Assembly: GCF_030915385.1 (NCBI RefSeq)
Contig: NZ_CP133268.1
Span: 4,438,001 to 4,502,000, forward strand
Direction: 5' to 3'
DNA: 64,000 nucleotides
From: Neobacillus sp. PS3-12
GTDB lineage: Bacteria; Bacillota; Bacilli; Bacillales; Cytobacillaceae
Position numbers and translations under genes: made by a program. Of the stretch, positions 7,881 through 16,281 are shown in pieces. Numbering within the stretch: the first letter of the stretch is position 1; each line of letters opens with the position of its first letter. A model generated the notes under the pieces. It did not search any database. It was not told the origin of the DNA and worked only from the letters and a program-made list of their open reading frames with translations.

Positions 7881-8879
7881 ATGATGATTAAAAAAATTGC
7901 TGTTTTAGGAGCAGGTACAATGGGGCATGGCATTGCGGAAGCTTTTGCTATGTATGGATATGACGTTAATCTGTACGATACGGACGAAAATAAATTAAAG
8001 GTTGCTTTAAAGGAAATTGAAGAAGAACAGGAAACGTTAGTAGAAGCAAACTTTATCGAGTCACAGTCAGTAGGGTTAACTCTCAAGAGGATCACCTTAT
8101 GTACGGATTTAAACCAAGCAGTAATAGATCGTGACTATGTAATTGAAGCTGTTCCTGAAATTTTAGAGCTAAAGCAAAACCTTTTTAAGAAATTGGATGA
8201 ATATTGTCCTTCCCACACGATAATTGCAAGTAATACCTCGAGTCTGAATTTAGCCAGTATGATGGAACATATCAGTGATAAACGGAAAGAGCAAATGATC
8301 GTTAACCATTGGTATAATCCAGGCCACTTGATGCCACTTGTAGAACTATCTTATTTTGGAAATATGTCTGAACTTCTTTTTAAGGAAGTTGAACAATTAT
8401 ATCAGTCCATCAAAAAGCAAACGGTTAAAGTTCTAAAGGACATACCAGGACTTATAGCAAACAGAATTCAACAAGGAATTGCGCGGGAAGTTTTCTCTCT
8501 TATTGAAATGGGAGTCGCAACCCCGGATGATATTGATAAAGCATTAAAGTTTGGCCCGGCATTCAGATATGCTACAACAGGACAGTTAGAGATTGCCGAT
8601 TTGGGTGGCCTGGATATTTGGTGTACAGTTGGTGATAACTTGTTAAAGGTTATGGATCATTCTCAACATGCAAATGTGATGTTGAAACAAAAAGTAGCTT
8701 CAGGGAAATTGGGCATTAAATCAGGAGAAGGATTTTATGACTATAAACAAGATGAAATAGCTGCGATTAAGAAACGGTTTGCTGAAAACTTGATCCATCA
8801 ACTTAAAGCCTCCCAATTTTATATCGATAGGTCGTCAATCAAAGACGAAGAACCATCAAATAAACTAAATGAGCGTTAA
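7881..8879 (+). CDS. 3-hydroxyacyl-CoA dehydrogenase / L-carnitine dehydrogenase family protein
   Basis: 332 residues. The NAD-binding loop AVLGAGTMGHGIAEAFA and Asp in YDTDENK are at the N-terminus, ASNTSSLN follows, and the active-site segment NHWYNPGHLMPLVEL contains the family His (about residue 143). The C-terminal helical domain ends SGKLGIKSGEGFYDY. The family oxidises 3-hydroxyacyl-CoAs, or free 3-hydroxy acids such as carnitine and gulonate. The WYNPGHLMPLVEL segment looks more like the free-acid branch. Beside BKACE this suggests oxidation of a 3-hydroxy acid to the 3-keto acid that BKACE cleaves. Starts at an ATGATG after AGAGGTGG, 29 bp behind the previous gene. Confidence 0.85.
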   Translation: MMIKKIAVLGAGTMGHGIAEAFAMYGYDVNLYDTDENKLKVALKEIEEEQETLVEANFIESQSVGLTLKRITLCTDLNQAVIDRDYVIEAVPEILELKQNLFKKLDEYCPSHTIIASNTSSLNLASMMEHISDKRKEQMIVNHWYNPGHLMPLVELSYFGNMSELLFKEVEQLYQSIKKQTVKVLKDIPGLIANRIQQGIAREVFSLIEMGVATPDDIDKALKFGPAFRYATTGQLEIADLGGLDIWCTVGDNLLKVMDHSQHANVMLKQKVASGKLGIKSGEGFYDYKQDEIAAIKKRFAENLIHQLKASQFYIDRSSIKDEEPSNKLNER

Positions 8880-9048
8880 AAAACAGGAAATATGCAAACG
8901 AGTATATCTGAAAATTGGAATATATCAGTTTACTTTTTTACTAAAATCCTAATTTCAAATCAAAAGTCAAGCGGATTTTAAGCTAACTTTCAATAAATAA
9001 AGCTTATGATGCTGCAATGATACCTTAATACTTAGGGAAGTGGTTTCT

Positions 9049-9777
9049 ATGAAAAATACTAAATTAATTAATTCATTTAAAGAAGCAGTTAAAGATATTA
9101 AAGACGGTTCAACATTAATCGTCGGAGGGTTTGGCTTAAGTGGAATTCCTGAATTTACTATTCAGGCACTTATGGAGCAGGGAACTAAAAATTTAACAGT
9201 GGTCAGTAACAACTGCGGAGTTGATGAATGGGGACTGGGACTCTTGCTGGCCAATAAACAGATTAAGAAAATGGTAGCTTCCTATGTTGGTGAAAACAAG
9301 ATTTTTGAACGGCAGTTTTTAAACGGTGAGTTGGAAGTAGAATTAGTTCCACAAGGAACCCTTGCAGAGCGAATACGGGCTGGTGGTGCAGGTATACCTG
9401 GATTTTATACAGCCACGGGAGTTGGTACACCCATTGCTGAAGGAAGGGAAATGAAAGAGTTTAACGGAAAAACCTATTTACTTGAAGAAGGTATAGTGGG
9501 TGATTTTGCTCTAGTAAAAGCGTGGAAAGCCGATCCGTTCGGAAATCTTGTTTACAGAAAAACAGCTCGCAACTTTAACCCATTGGCGGCGATGGCAGGA
9601 AAAATCACGATTGCAGAAGTGGAAGAGATTGTTGAACCGGGTGAACTGGATCCGGATGAAATCCATACACCGGGTATTTATGTACAGCATATTCTTGTGG
9701 GTACAGATTATCAAAAACGAATCAAGCGCCGGACAGTAGTGGCCCACGATAAAGGGGAAAATCAAGATGAAAGATAA
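9049..9777 (+). CDS. scoA: 3-oxoacid (acetoacetate/succinyl) CoA-transferase, subunit A
   Basis: The 242-residue product carries the alpha-subunit signatures IVGGFGLSGIPE and the central GGAGIPGFYTATGVGTPIAE region, and ends before the beta-subunit gene, which it overlaps by 11 bp. ATG 9049 was chosen because AGGGAAGTGG lies 8-9 bp upstream; the in-frame GTG at 9040 is part of that ribosome binding site. With subunit B it moves CoA from succinyl-CoA (or another acyl-CoA) to acetoacetate, giving acetoacetyl-CoA. In this cluster it would consume the acetoacetate released by BKACE. Confidence 0.92.
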   Translation: MKNTKLINSFKEAVKDIKDGSTLIVGGFGLSGIPEFTIQALMEQGTKNLTVVSNNCGVDEWGLGLLLANKQIKKMVASYVGENKIFERQFLNGELEVELVPQGTLAERIRAGGAGIPGFYTATGVGTPIAEGREMKEFNGKTYLLEEGIVGDFALVKAWKADPFGNLVYRKTARNFNPLAAMAGKITIAEVEEIVEPGELDPDEIHTPGIYVQHILVGTDYQKRIKRRTVVAHDKGENQDER

Positions 9778-10420
9778 ACGAATGACAATTATTAAACGTG
9801 CAGTAAAAGAAATTGAGGATGGTATGAATGTGAATCTTGGGATTGGCATGCCGACGCTGATCGCAAATGAGATTCCAGCTGATTTTAACGTCTTTTTGCA
9901 GTCTGAAAATGGATTGCTTGGGATTGGACCTTATCCTGTAGAAGGAAAGGAAGATCCGGATCTGATTAATGCAGGAAAAGAAACAGTAACTAGCGTACCG
10001 GGTGCTTCATTCTTTGATAGCGCCGAGTCATTTGCCATGATTCGCGGAGGCCATATTGATCTGGCTATTTTAGGTGGTATGGAAGTAGCGGAAAATGGTG
10101 ATTTGGCTAACTGGATGATCCCTGGAAAGATGGTAAAAGGTATGGGAGGTGCGATGGATCTTGTCAATGGAGCAAAACGTGTCATCGTTGTGATGGAACA
10201 TGTAAATAAGCATGGTGAATCAAAAATTAAGCGTGAATGTACCTTACCTTTAACGGGTAAAGGAGTCGTACATCGATTAATTACAGATCTGGCGGTTTTT
10301 GATTTTACAGAAGAAGGTATGATCCTTATTGAAACACTGAATGGTGTTTCAATAGATGAAGTAAAAGAAAAAACAGAAGCGCAATTTAAGGTTGCTTCTG
10401 AACTGGTTGGAGTAAAGTAA
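9767..10420 (+). CDS. scoB: 3-oxoacid CoA-transferase, subunit B
   Basis: 217 residues with the beta-subunit active-site motif SENGLLGIG, whose Glu47 is the CoA-accepting residue, followed by GPYPVEG, ANWMIPGKMVKGMGGAMDLV and the C-terminal DLAVFDF block. Overlaps subunit A by 11 bp, implying translational coupling and 1:1 assembly. Sequence and length match Bacillus ScoB closely. After it comes a 160-bp gap before the permease gene, so a second promoter for the permease is possible. Confidence 0.93.
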   Translation: MKDKRMTIIKRAVKEIEDGMNVNLGIGMPTLIANEIPADFNVFLQSENGLLGIGPYPVEGKEDPDLINAGKETVTSVPGASFFDSAESFAMIRGGHIDLAILGGMEVAENGDLANWMIPGKMVKGMGGAMDLVNGAKRVIVVMEHVNKHGESKIKRECTLPLTGKGVVHRLITDLAVFDFTEEGMILIETLNGVSIDEVKEKTEAQFKVASELVGVK

Positions 10421-10581
10421 ACAAGATTCTTGAAGGTTTACTTCAATGATTAGATACATTATCAAAAGTCAAATACACTAATTGTTTTCAACTTTGCCCC
10501 ATTTATCAAGGTTTATTGACTTAATTCGAAGAATGGAAGTTGATGAAAAGACACTAATTAATCAAGGAATGGAGTGCTTTT

Positions 10582-11904
10582 ATGCCACTTATAGGATTGG
10601 CTTTGGGTATCGTAATATTATTTATTTTAATCATAGCTTTTAAGCTTAACGCATTTTTATCTCTAATTATATCAGCAACATTCGTAGGACTTTTCCTAGG
10701 GATGGAACCGTTGGCAATTGTCACATCCATTGAAACTGGACTTGGAGGTACTCTGGGACATATGGCCATCATAATTGGCTTGGGTGCCGTTTTTGGGAAA
10801 ATAATATCTGAAGGTGGGGGAGCCCACAGAATCGCAAGCACTCTTATCAAAATTTTTGGCGAAAAAAGAGTGGATTGGGCAATTTGTCTAACCTCATTTC
10901 TTTTGGGAATAATATTATACTATGAAGTTAGTTACATTCTAATAATCCCTATCGTATATACAGTTGCAGTTGAAGCAAAAGTGAAACTGATGAAAGTGGG
11001 TATCCCGTTTCTGGCAGCCATATCTATTGCACACGTCTTTTTACCTCCGCATCCAGGACCAACTGCAATCGCAACTGCTTTAGGGGCAAATTTGGGCCTT
11101 GTTCTGCTGTATGGCTTTATTCTGGCGATTCCAGCTGCCATTATTTTCGGACCGTTATTTTCTAAGTTATATAAAAATTGGGATATTAAAATTCCAAACC
11201 ATTTAGTATCAAAGCAAGAATTCAACATGGATGAAGTCCCATCATTTGCAACTTCACTTTTTACAACTTTGTTACCAGTTATTTTGATTTTGATTGGGGT
11301 AATTACACAATTTTCACTTCCGAAAACCTCAATCATTTATAAAATATTAACTTTTATTGGTAATGCTGATATGGCGTTGCTTATATCTCTTCTCATTGCA
11401 GTATATGTATTTGGTTTACATAAAAATAAAAAGACGATGCCTCAAGTAATGAAAACTGTAGAACAAGCACTGATCTCTATGGGGGGAATAATATTCATTC
11501 TTGGTGGAGGTGGAGCATTTAAACAAGTTATTCTTGATAGTGGAATGGCAAAATACATTGCTCATTTTACAAGTGGATGGAATATCTCACCATTTATATT
11601 AGCATGGATTATTGCGGTTATCATACGTATGGCAGTGGGGTCTGCAACAGTAACCGTCTTAACTACTGCAGGAATTATGTTGCCAATTTTGAATGCTACT
11701 GGTGTAAGTCCTGAATTGATGGTACTGGCAATTGGAAGTGCTTCCATAGCATGGGCTCCGCCAAGTGATGTATCTTTCTGGATGACAAAAGAATATTTTA
11801 ACTTGTCAATTGGACAAACTATTAGGTCTGTGTGTTTCATGTATACCCTCGTTGCTATTTATGGACTACTTGGAGTATTAGTACTGAACATGGTAGTAGG
11901 GTAA
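10582..11904 (+). CDS. GntP-family permease (gluconate/hydroxy-acid:H+ symporter)
   Basis: 440 residues, mostly hydrophobic, with about 12 membrane segments. The conserved GntP stretches are VGLFLGMEP, HVFLPPHPGPTAIATALG and APPSDVSFWMTKEYF near the C-terminus. ATG follows AATGGAGTGC. The family imports gluconate, D-serine, fructuronate and other small hydroxy acids with protons. Placed between CoA-transferase and thioesterase genes of the LacI-controlled cluster, it is the obvious uptake system for the pathway substrate. That argues for a small hydroxy acid rather than a quaternary amine, which would normally use BCCT or ABC carriers. Confidence 0.88.
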   Translation: MPLIGLALGIVILFILIIAFKLNAFLSLIISATFVGLFLGMEPLAIVTSIETGLGGTLGHMAIIIGLGAVFGKIISEGGGAHRIASTLIKIFGEKRVDWAICLTSFLLGIILYYEVSYILIIPIVYTVAVEAKVKLMKVGIPFLAAISIAHVFLPPHPGPTAIATALGANLGLVLLYGFILAIPAAIIFGPLFSKLYKNWDIKIPNHLVSKQEFNMDEVPSFATSLFTTLLPVILILIGVITQFSLPKTSIIYKILTFIGNADMALLISLLIAVYVFGLHKNKKTMPQVMKTVEQALISMGGIIFILGGGGAFKQVILDSGMAKYIAHFTSGWNISPFILAWIIAVIIRMAVGSATVTVLTTAGIMLPILNATGVSPELMVLAIGSASIAWAPPSDVSFWMTKEYFNLSIGQTIRSVCFMYTLVAIYGLLGVLVLNMVVG

Positions 11905-11956
11905 TTTCTTGATATCTAGGAACAATTAGATGTTATAAGTATTTTTTATTAATTTA

Positions 11957-12021
11957 TATACCCGGCAAAGTAATGGCATTTTTAATGGAATTTAGTGAAA
12001 AAGCAGCTTTTTGCCGGGTGT
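11957..12021. repeat. Inverted repeat between permease and thioesterase genes
   Basis: CCCGGCAAAG near 11961 pairs with CTTTTTGCCGGG ending near 12016, with further flanking ATA/TAT pairing, enclosing about 35-40 nt. There is no clean T-run after it, so it may be a transcription attenuator or a processing site rather than a simple terminator. Confidence 0.5.
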
Positions 12022-12072
12022 ATAAAAAGTAAACAAATTAAAATTGCCACAAATAAAAGGAGAGAAGTATGG

Positions 12073-12468
12073 GTGTATACAACGATCATTACTCCTCGCG
12101 TATCTGAAACAAATGGTGCCGGTCACATTAGTAATACTGTTGTTCCTATTTGGTTTGAAGCAGGGCGAACAGAAATTTATAAAATTATGACTCCGAATTT
12201 ATCGTTTGGAAATTGGAAACTTATTTTAGTTAATATGAATGTAGATTACATAAAACAAATTTTCCTCAATGCTGATGTAGAAGTAAAAACATGGATTGAA
12301 AGAATTGGAAATAAAAGTTTTACGGTTTATGAAGAAATGTTTCAAAATGGCCAAATTTGTGCTAAAGGAACAGCCACATATGTTTACTTTAATTACGAAA
12401 TTCAACAATCAGAAGTTATACTACAAGAAGTAAGAACAGAACTGGCGAAACATTTATATAAAAAGTGA
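12073..12468 (+). CDS. Hot-dog fold acyl-CoA thioesterase (4-hydroxybenzoyl-CoA thioesterase-like)
   Basis: GTG start at 12073, preceded by AAAAGGAGAGAAG. The longer in-frame reading from 11995 has no ribosome binding site and runs through an inverted repeat. The 131-residue product begins YTTIITPRVSETNGAGHISN, typical of the 4HBT hot-dog thioesterases, with VPIWFEAGR and the central strand WIERIGNKSFTVYEEMFQ. A thioesterase beside BKACE and a 3-hydroxy-acid dehydrogenase recalls carnitine breakdown, where the third enzyme hydrolyses betainyl-CoA. Here it would release the acid from the acyl-CoA formed by BKACE. Substrate unproven. Confidence 0.82.
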   Translation: MYTTIITPRVSETNGAGHISNTVVPIWFEAGRTEIYKIMTPNLSFGNWKLILVNMNVDYIKQIFLNADVEVKTWIERIGNKSFTVYEEMFQNGQICAKGTATYVYFNYEIQQSEVILQEVRTELAKHLYKK

Positions 12469-12607
12469 AATATGTAAAAAAGAAGAAACTCAGTTGCTTT
12501 ATATGGTGGCCTACATTACATATCGGGAACTCCTCCTGTAGTTTTGATTCCCGATACCCCTTCCATTCGTCGGGATTAGAAACTATGTCAACAATATAAG
12601 AAATCTC

Positions 12608-12975
12608 TTAAATCTCTTCATTTATCTGCTCTGGGTTTATCACAGGGGAAACATAGGGACGGTTCGAGACCACTGAAAAAGTCCATTTTTTTGGTCGGTA
12701 TCTGTCCGAAATCTTCCCAGAAAACATATCAAGAAAATACATATAAGCAAGATTCAACGAGGCATCTTCAATGACTTGCACATCTGATAAATTATATAGA
12801 TATTGAAGGTCTAACAATTTCACCATTAGTTCGGGTTCTTTTGCAGGTCTCCCATAATACTTACAATAAGAGTCCTCTAGAAGTTTATTAATAAAACTAA
12901 AATCAACGGCACCTTTAATAAGCCTAAGCGTATGCTTCTCGGGAATTTTATCGTATCATAATGAATAGATGCTTT
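12608..12975 (-). pseudogene. IS1182-type transposase remnant
   Basis: Reading the minus strand, YDKIPEKHTLRLIKGAVDFS then YCKYYGRPAKEPELMVKLL and YLYNLSDVQVIEDASLNLAY are the N-terminal hallmark of IS1182-family transposases. An in-frame TGA at 12956-12958 interrupts the beginning, and after LNLAYMYFLD the sequence jumps to a C-terminal-like piece (YRPKKWTFSVVSNRPYVSP) in which most of the catalytic domain is missing. A dead, internally deleted insertion sequence. Confidence 0.75.
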
Positions 12976-13141
12976 TTCGAGTCTGCAAAGCTTCACTCAA
13001 TTTTTTCTTCCCTAAATTTATAAAGCTTTTCCCTGATTTAGATAATCGATTTAATCTTACTTTTTTCTTGTAAATATTTCTAAAAGAACTTCTAACAACT
13101 TTTACCCTACTTCATTGTGGAAGAAGCGAACCTATCCCACT

Positions 13142-13362
13142 TTATTTTGCAGAATTCCCCATAGAAATAGAAATTCTATTCCATGAGTTGATTTGATTAA
13201 TACACAACACTAAATTAACATATTCTTCATCAGTAAAATATTTACTTACTTCTTCATAAACAGAAGTTGGAACGTGTTTTTCTGATATTAATGTAATGTG
13301 TTCAGCTAGTAATAATGCTGCTTTTTCAGTATCAGAGTAAAATTCACAATCCCGAATCGTCA
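13142..13362 (-). pseudogene. Carboxymuconolactone decarboxylase/AhpD-like protein, C-terminal fragment
   Basis: The 73 codons read CEFYSDTEKAALLLAEHITL then VNLVLCINQINSWNRISIS, the C-terminal half of CMD/AhpD-like proteins (Pfam CMD). The N-terminal half, with the CxxC catalytic motif, is gone: the sequence ends abruptly at 13362, where a MocR fragment begins on the opposite strand. Normally such proteins have about 145-150 residues. Inactive remnant. Confidence 0.7.
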
Positions 13363-14012
13363 CACCTATATCAAAACGTTTAGAATTGTTAAAATGGGCT
13401 ACTGAGAAAAATGTTTATATTATTGAAGATGATTATGATAGTGAATTTAGATATAATTCCGCTCCTATTCCTTCAATACAAGCTATTGACACGAATGATT
13501 GTGTGATCTATTTAGGTACATTTTCAAAACCATTTTCAGCAAATGTGAGAATGAGCTATATTGTTTTACCCGAAATACTTCTCCATCGTTATCATGAAAG
13601 ATTCAAATATCACACGTCCAGGGTTTCTATCCTTCAACAACAAGTAATGCAAAAATTTATTGAAAGTGGCGAATATGAACGCAATATTCGCAAACTAAAT
13701 ACTGTCTATCAAAAAAAGCATGATTTGTTTATAAAAACGGTTAATGAGGTCTTTTTTGATAAAGTTACGATAATTGGGAAAAATGCCGGTCTATTTTTCT
13801 TATTAGAAGTCGATTTACCATATTCATCAGGTAAATTGGTTTCATTGGCTAGGGAATTCGGTGTCGGTGTCTACGACACAGATGAGTTTTGGATGGAGAA
13901 TACTAATCCTGGGAAAATAAATAATACCGTGTTTGTCAGCTATACTTCTCTGTCGGATGAAGATATCGTAAAAGGAATCCACCTACTTTACAAGGCCTGG
14001 TTTTATAATTAG
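13362..14012 (+). pseudogene. MocR/PdxR-type regulator, C-terminal aminotransferase-like fragment
   Basis: Starting within TPISKRLELLKWATEK the frame continues YIIEDDYDSEFRYNSAPIPS, then IYLGTFSKPFSANVRMSYIV, whose Lys corresponds to the PLP-binding Lys of fold-type I aminotransferases. It runs on to a normal C-terminus. The N-terminal winged-helix DNA-binding domain and the first third of the aminotransferase domain are absent. The first codons lie back to back with the broken CMD gene, showing one deletion that removed both 5' ends. A TTG at 13386 could in principle start a 208-residue protein, but no ribosome binding site supports it. Confidence 0.72.
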
Positions 14013-14110
14013 GAATTCAATTAAAAGTACCAATTAATTGTCTCCTTCTTTTTGGAAAGAAACATAAATATGTTTGATGAAAGATCCTGTGTGGTTAAGC
14101 AGGATTTTTT

Positions 14111-14165
14111 TCAGCAATCGGGCGCAAGAACTGAAAAAGCGACTGTTTCGCAGTCCTTTTTTTAT
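14111..14165. repeat. GGGCGC dispersed hairpin repeat, copy 4
   Basis: TTCAGCAATCGGGCGC followed by degenerate arms (AAGAACTG..., CGACTGTTTCGCAGTC hairpin) and a T-run. Confidence 0.65.
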
Positions 14166-14256
14166 TGGTCTTGAATCGGTTAAAGGAAAGTTATTTGAAC
14201 AAGGGGGAAAATCATGTTAATTTATTCGAATATTAGAACTATTGGAGGGCGAAATT

Positions 14257-14640
14257 TTGATCAATTATAATGGACGGAAATTTGTTTCTGTTGAAAATAC
14301 AGCTAACGGAGAAGTTTCTTCAAAGACGTTTTTTGAATACAAACAGGAAGGGAATATCCTCTCAGCAACATATAGCGGAGGAGAAATTGTTAAAGGGACA
14401 CTTATTGGAATAGTAAAGGAAAATGGTAGCTTACAGTTTAGATATAACCATGTTAACGAAAGAAACGAAATAAGAGGCGGTCAATGTTTCTCTACCCCAG
14501 AAACTCTACCAGATGGAAGAATTAGATTACATGAAAAGTGGAAATGGACTGTACTGGGTCATGAGAAGAGTGAGACCACAAAAATATATGCGCATCTAAG
14601 TGGAAAGTTGAGGCACGATTTTTATAGTAAATATTTTTGA
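14257..14640 (+). CDS. Chimeric ORF: 'N-acetylglutamate synthase'-like domain fused to tyrosine recombinase C-terminus
   Basis: TTG start at 14257 chosen for GGAGGG seven bases upstream. Residues 1-98 (INYNGRKFVSVENTANGEVS, later VKGTLIGIV, and TPETLPDGRIRLHEKWKW) match a small beta-rich Bacillus family often annotated, without proof, as N-acetylglutamate synthase. From about codon 99 the frame becomes LGHEKSETTKIYAHLSG, the HxxxT..YAH box of XerC/D-type integrases with the catalytic Tyr, ending LRHDFYSKYF. The natural C-terminus of the first family is missing, and so are the rest of the recombinase and its catalytic Arg residues. The junction is near 14550. Probably a deletion fusion; recombinase activity is not expected. 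Confidence 0.6.
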   Translation: MINYNGRKFVSVENTANGEVSSKTFFEYKQEGNILSATYSGGEIVKGTLIGIVKENGSLQFRYNHVNERNEIRGGQCFSTPETLPDGRIRLHEKWKWTVLGHEKSETTKIYAHLSGKLRHDFYSKYF

Positions 14641-14780
14641 AAGCTGCTTAAAATGATTTTAATCGAATTTGACATGCGTTTTTATTAATGCATGTCTTTT
14701 AGCAATTGGGCCATATTGCTTAGGATGTAGTTTAGCATTAATAGTAGGGAAACGTATCACAAGTGACAGATTCTTATTTT

Positions 14781-14885
14781 TCATGGAAAATGATTATGTG
14801 ACCTCGTTGTATAAGGGATTTTGGAAGAAGAATGGAATAATAAATAGGTAAACTTTCTTCAGCAAAAGGGGGCTAATCTTGTGGA
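14781..14885 (+). pseudogene. Remnant resembling the 3' end of the RimL-type acetyltransferase gene plus adjacent repeat
   Basis: The nucleotides around GATTATGTGACCTCGTTGTA through AATAGGTAA and TTCTTCAGCAAAAGGGGGC parallel 35485-35560, the end of the acetyltransferase gene followed by a GGGCGC repeat (DHYVDHVVYG... LKNR then TTCTTCAGCAATCGGGCGC). The reading frame is preserved only for about 20 codons. Interpreted as a decayed 3' fragment of a paralogous gene; modest evidence. Confidence 0.4.
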
Positions 14886-15040
14886 TAACGGGTTCTCTTA
14901 AGGGGTGCAAAATAGTAAATCACAATGAAAATAGAATGCAAAATTGCAATGATTTTAGCATCGATATATTCGTAAATTATTAATAAGATGTTCAAGGGAT
15001 TTAAATAATATAATTAAAGTGGGATTAAATATAAGTCCAA

Positions 15041-15073
15041 AGAGGAGCATGGTAATGGTACCTAGCTCCTCTT
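15041..15073. terminator. Possible terminator downstream of the CDGSH gene
   Basis: AAGAGGAGC/GCTCCTCTT, a 9-bp perfect stem around a 15-nt loop, lies 39 bp past the stop of the minus-strand gene. The T-run is poor, so termination is uncertain. Confidence 0.4.
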
Positions 15074-15111
15074 CAATAACTTAGATAATCATTAAAAAAA
15101 GTATTTTGAAT

Positions 15112-15309
15112 TTAGTTCTTGTCTTGCGCCCTAACCGCACTTTCAAATTTGCCTTTATGAGCACCGTTACAAAATGGTTTATTGCTGGATAGACCACAAC
15201 GGCAGAGATAAGTTTGCTCTTTTGTTTCAATTTTATTTCCCTCACTGTCTAACAAGGTGATTCCAGTAGCGATTAAAGGACCGTTATCTAATATTTTTAC
15301 ATCAGCCAT
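15112..15309 (-). CDS. CDGSH-type iron-sulfur protein
   Basis: 65 residues with the signature C-R-C-G-L-S-S-N-K-P-F-C-N-G-A-H, providing the three Cys and one His that hold a [2Fe-2S] cluster in mitoNEET-like proteins. The usual Asp of CDG is Asn here (CNGAH). The N-terminus (VKILDNGPLIATG) is the normal leading strand of stand-alone bacterial CDGSH proteins. ATG with GGAGGGATAAAAA upstream. Likely a small redox or Fe-S carrier in the cytoplasm; no partner gene is adjacent. Confidence 0.85.
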   Translation of the reverse strand: MADVKILDNGPLIATGITLLDSEGNKIETKEQTYLCRCGLSSNKPFCNGAHKGKFESAVRAQDKN

Positions 15310-15635
15310 TTTTATCCCTCCATATAGTTTTATTGTAACTTAACCATTCTAAATTTTACTCGTTTCATATCCTGATGTCTGTGATAATATTGTGAATTTA
15401 TTTAAATATATTATTATTCTAATAATTTATCTCGTTCTGATAAATATAAAATTTGATAACGTGAATAACAACTTACAATCGTTAAACGGATCTCTCTACG
15501 TTAAAATTATATAGTGGAGATTGTAAAGATTTGTAACTTAAAGTAACGACTATGGATGGTTCAAGAAAAGTACATCTTTACTAAAATATTAGGGAACGTA
15601 TATTCTTATATAGAGTTTAAATTAGGAGACGTATT

Positions 15636-16169
15636 ATGAAGAACCAACGGAAGATCGTATTGTTTATTGCTCAAAGCTTGGATGGTTATATCGCAACAAA
15701 AGAAGACTCTTTAGATTGGTTATTTAAAGTTGAGGGTGAAGGGGATAATGGCTATTCGGAATTTTTTGAAACGATAGACACAATTTTAATTGGTAAAAGA
15801 ACATATGATTGGATTATGAGATATGAAAAAGGTCAATTCCCATATCAAGATAAAGATTGTTACGTTTTTTCTAGGTCACTTTTAGAAGATACAAACGATG
15901 TTAAATTTGTAAATCAAGACGTTGTTAACTTTACTAAAAACTTAAAAAAAGAAGAAGGAAAAAATATTTGGATAGTTGGTGGTGGAGACTTACTGCATAC
16001 GTTTTTTAAAGAAAAATTAGTCGATGAACTGATTTTGACAATTGCACCAACTATCATCGGAGAGGGAATTCCTTTATTTAAAGTTGGTGATTATCAGCTG
16101 GACCTTTCTCTAAAAGGTACAAGAACCTTTAATCAATTTGTTGAATTACATTACATAGTAAAAACATGA
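15636..16169 (+). CDS. Dihydrofolate reductase / RibD C-terminal-like family protein, copy B
   Basis: Protein sequence identical to the gene at 2652 (177 residues), and the coding DNA shows no differences by eye. Upstream, TTAGGAGACGT replaces TTAGGGGGCGT, giving a slightly better ribosome binding site. Function as for copy A: a predicted NADPH-dependent reductase of the YyaP/YwjB group, substrate unknown. The concentration of all differences in the 5' non-coding part suggests gene conversion or selection on the protein rather than simple age. Confidence 0.85.
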   Translation: MKNQRKIVLFIAQSLDGYIATKEDSLDWLFKVEGEGDNGYSEFFETIDTILIGKRTYDWIMRYEKGQFPYQDKDCYVFSRSLLEDTNDVKFVNQDVVNFTKNLKKEEGKNIWIVGGGDLLHTFFKEKLVDELILTIAPTIIGEGIPLFKVGDYQLDLSLKGTRTFNQFVELHYIVKT

Positions 16170-16233
16170 ACACAAATATTCTTTAACTAAAATACCTGCG
16201 GAGCCATTTTTGGGATCTTTCGCATTTCCCAAT

Positions 16234-16250
16234 ATTCAGCAATCGGGCGC
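16234..16250. repeat. GGGCGC repeat, truncated copy 5
   Basis: Only TTCAGCAATCGGGCGC remains; it marks the right end of duplication copy B. Confidence 0.65.
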
Positions 16251-16281
16251 GTTAGTTAAACAACGATTTCTTTATCTACCC

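Larger units (their letters stand above)
15500..16250 (+). repeat. Duplicated segment, copy B (about 750 bp)
   Basis: Second copy of 2517-3266. Ends at the core of a GGGCGC repeat whose right half here differs (GTTAGTTAAACAACG). Confidence 0.85.

Noticed and set aside
14669..14851. 60-aa protein
   Set aside because: No ribosome binding site or coherent features; its last 20 codons look like the decayed end of an acetyltransferase gene.
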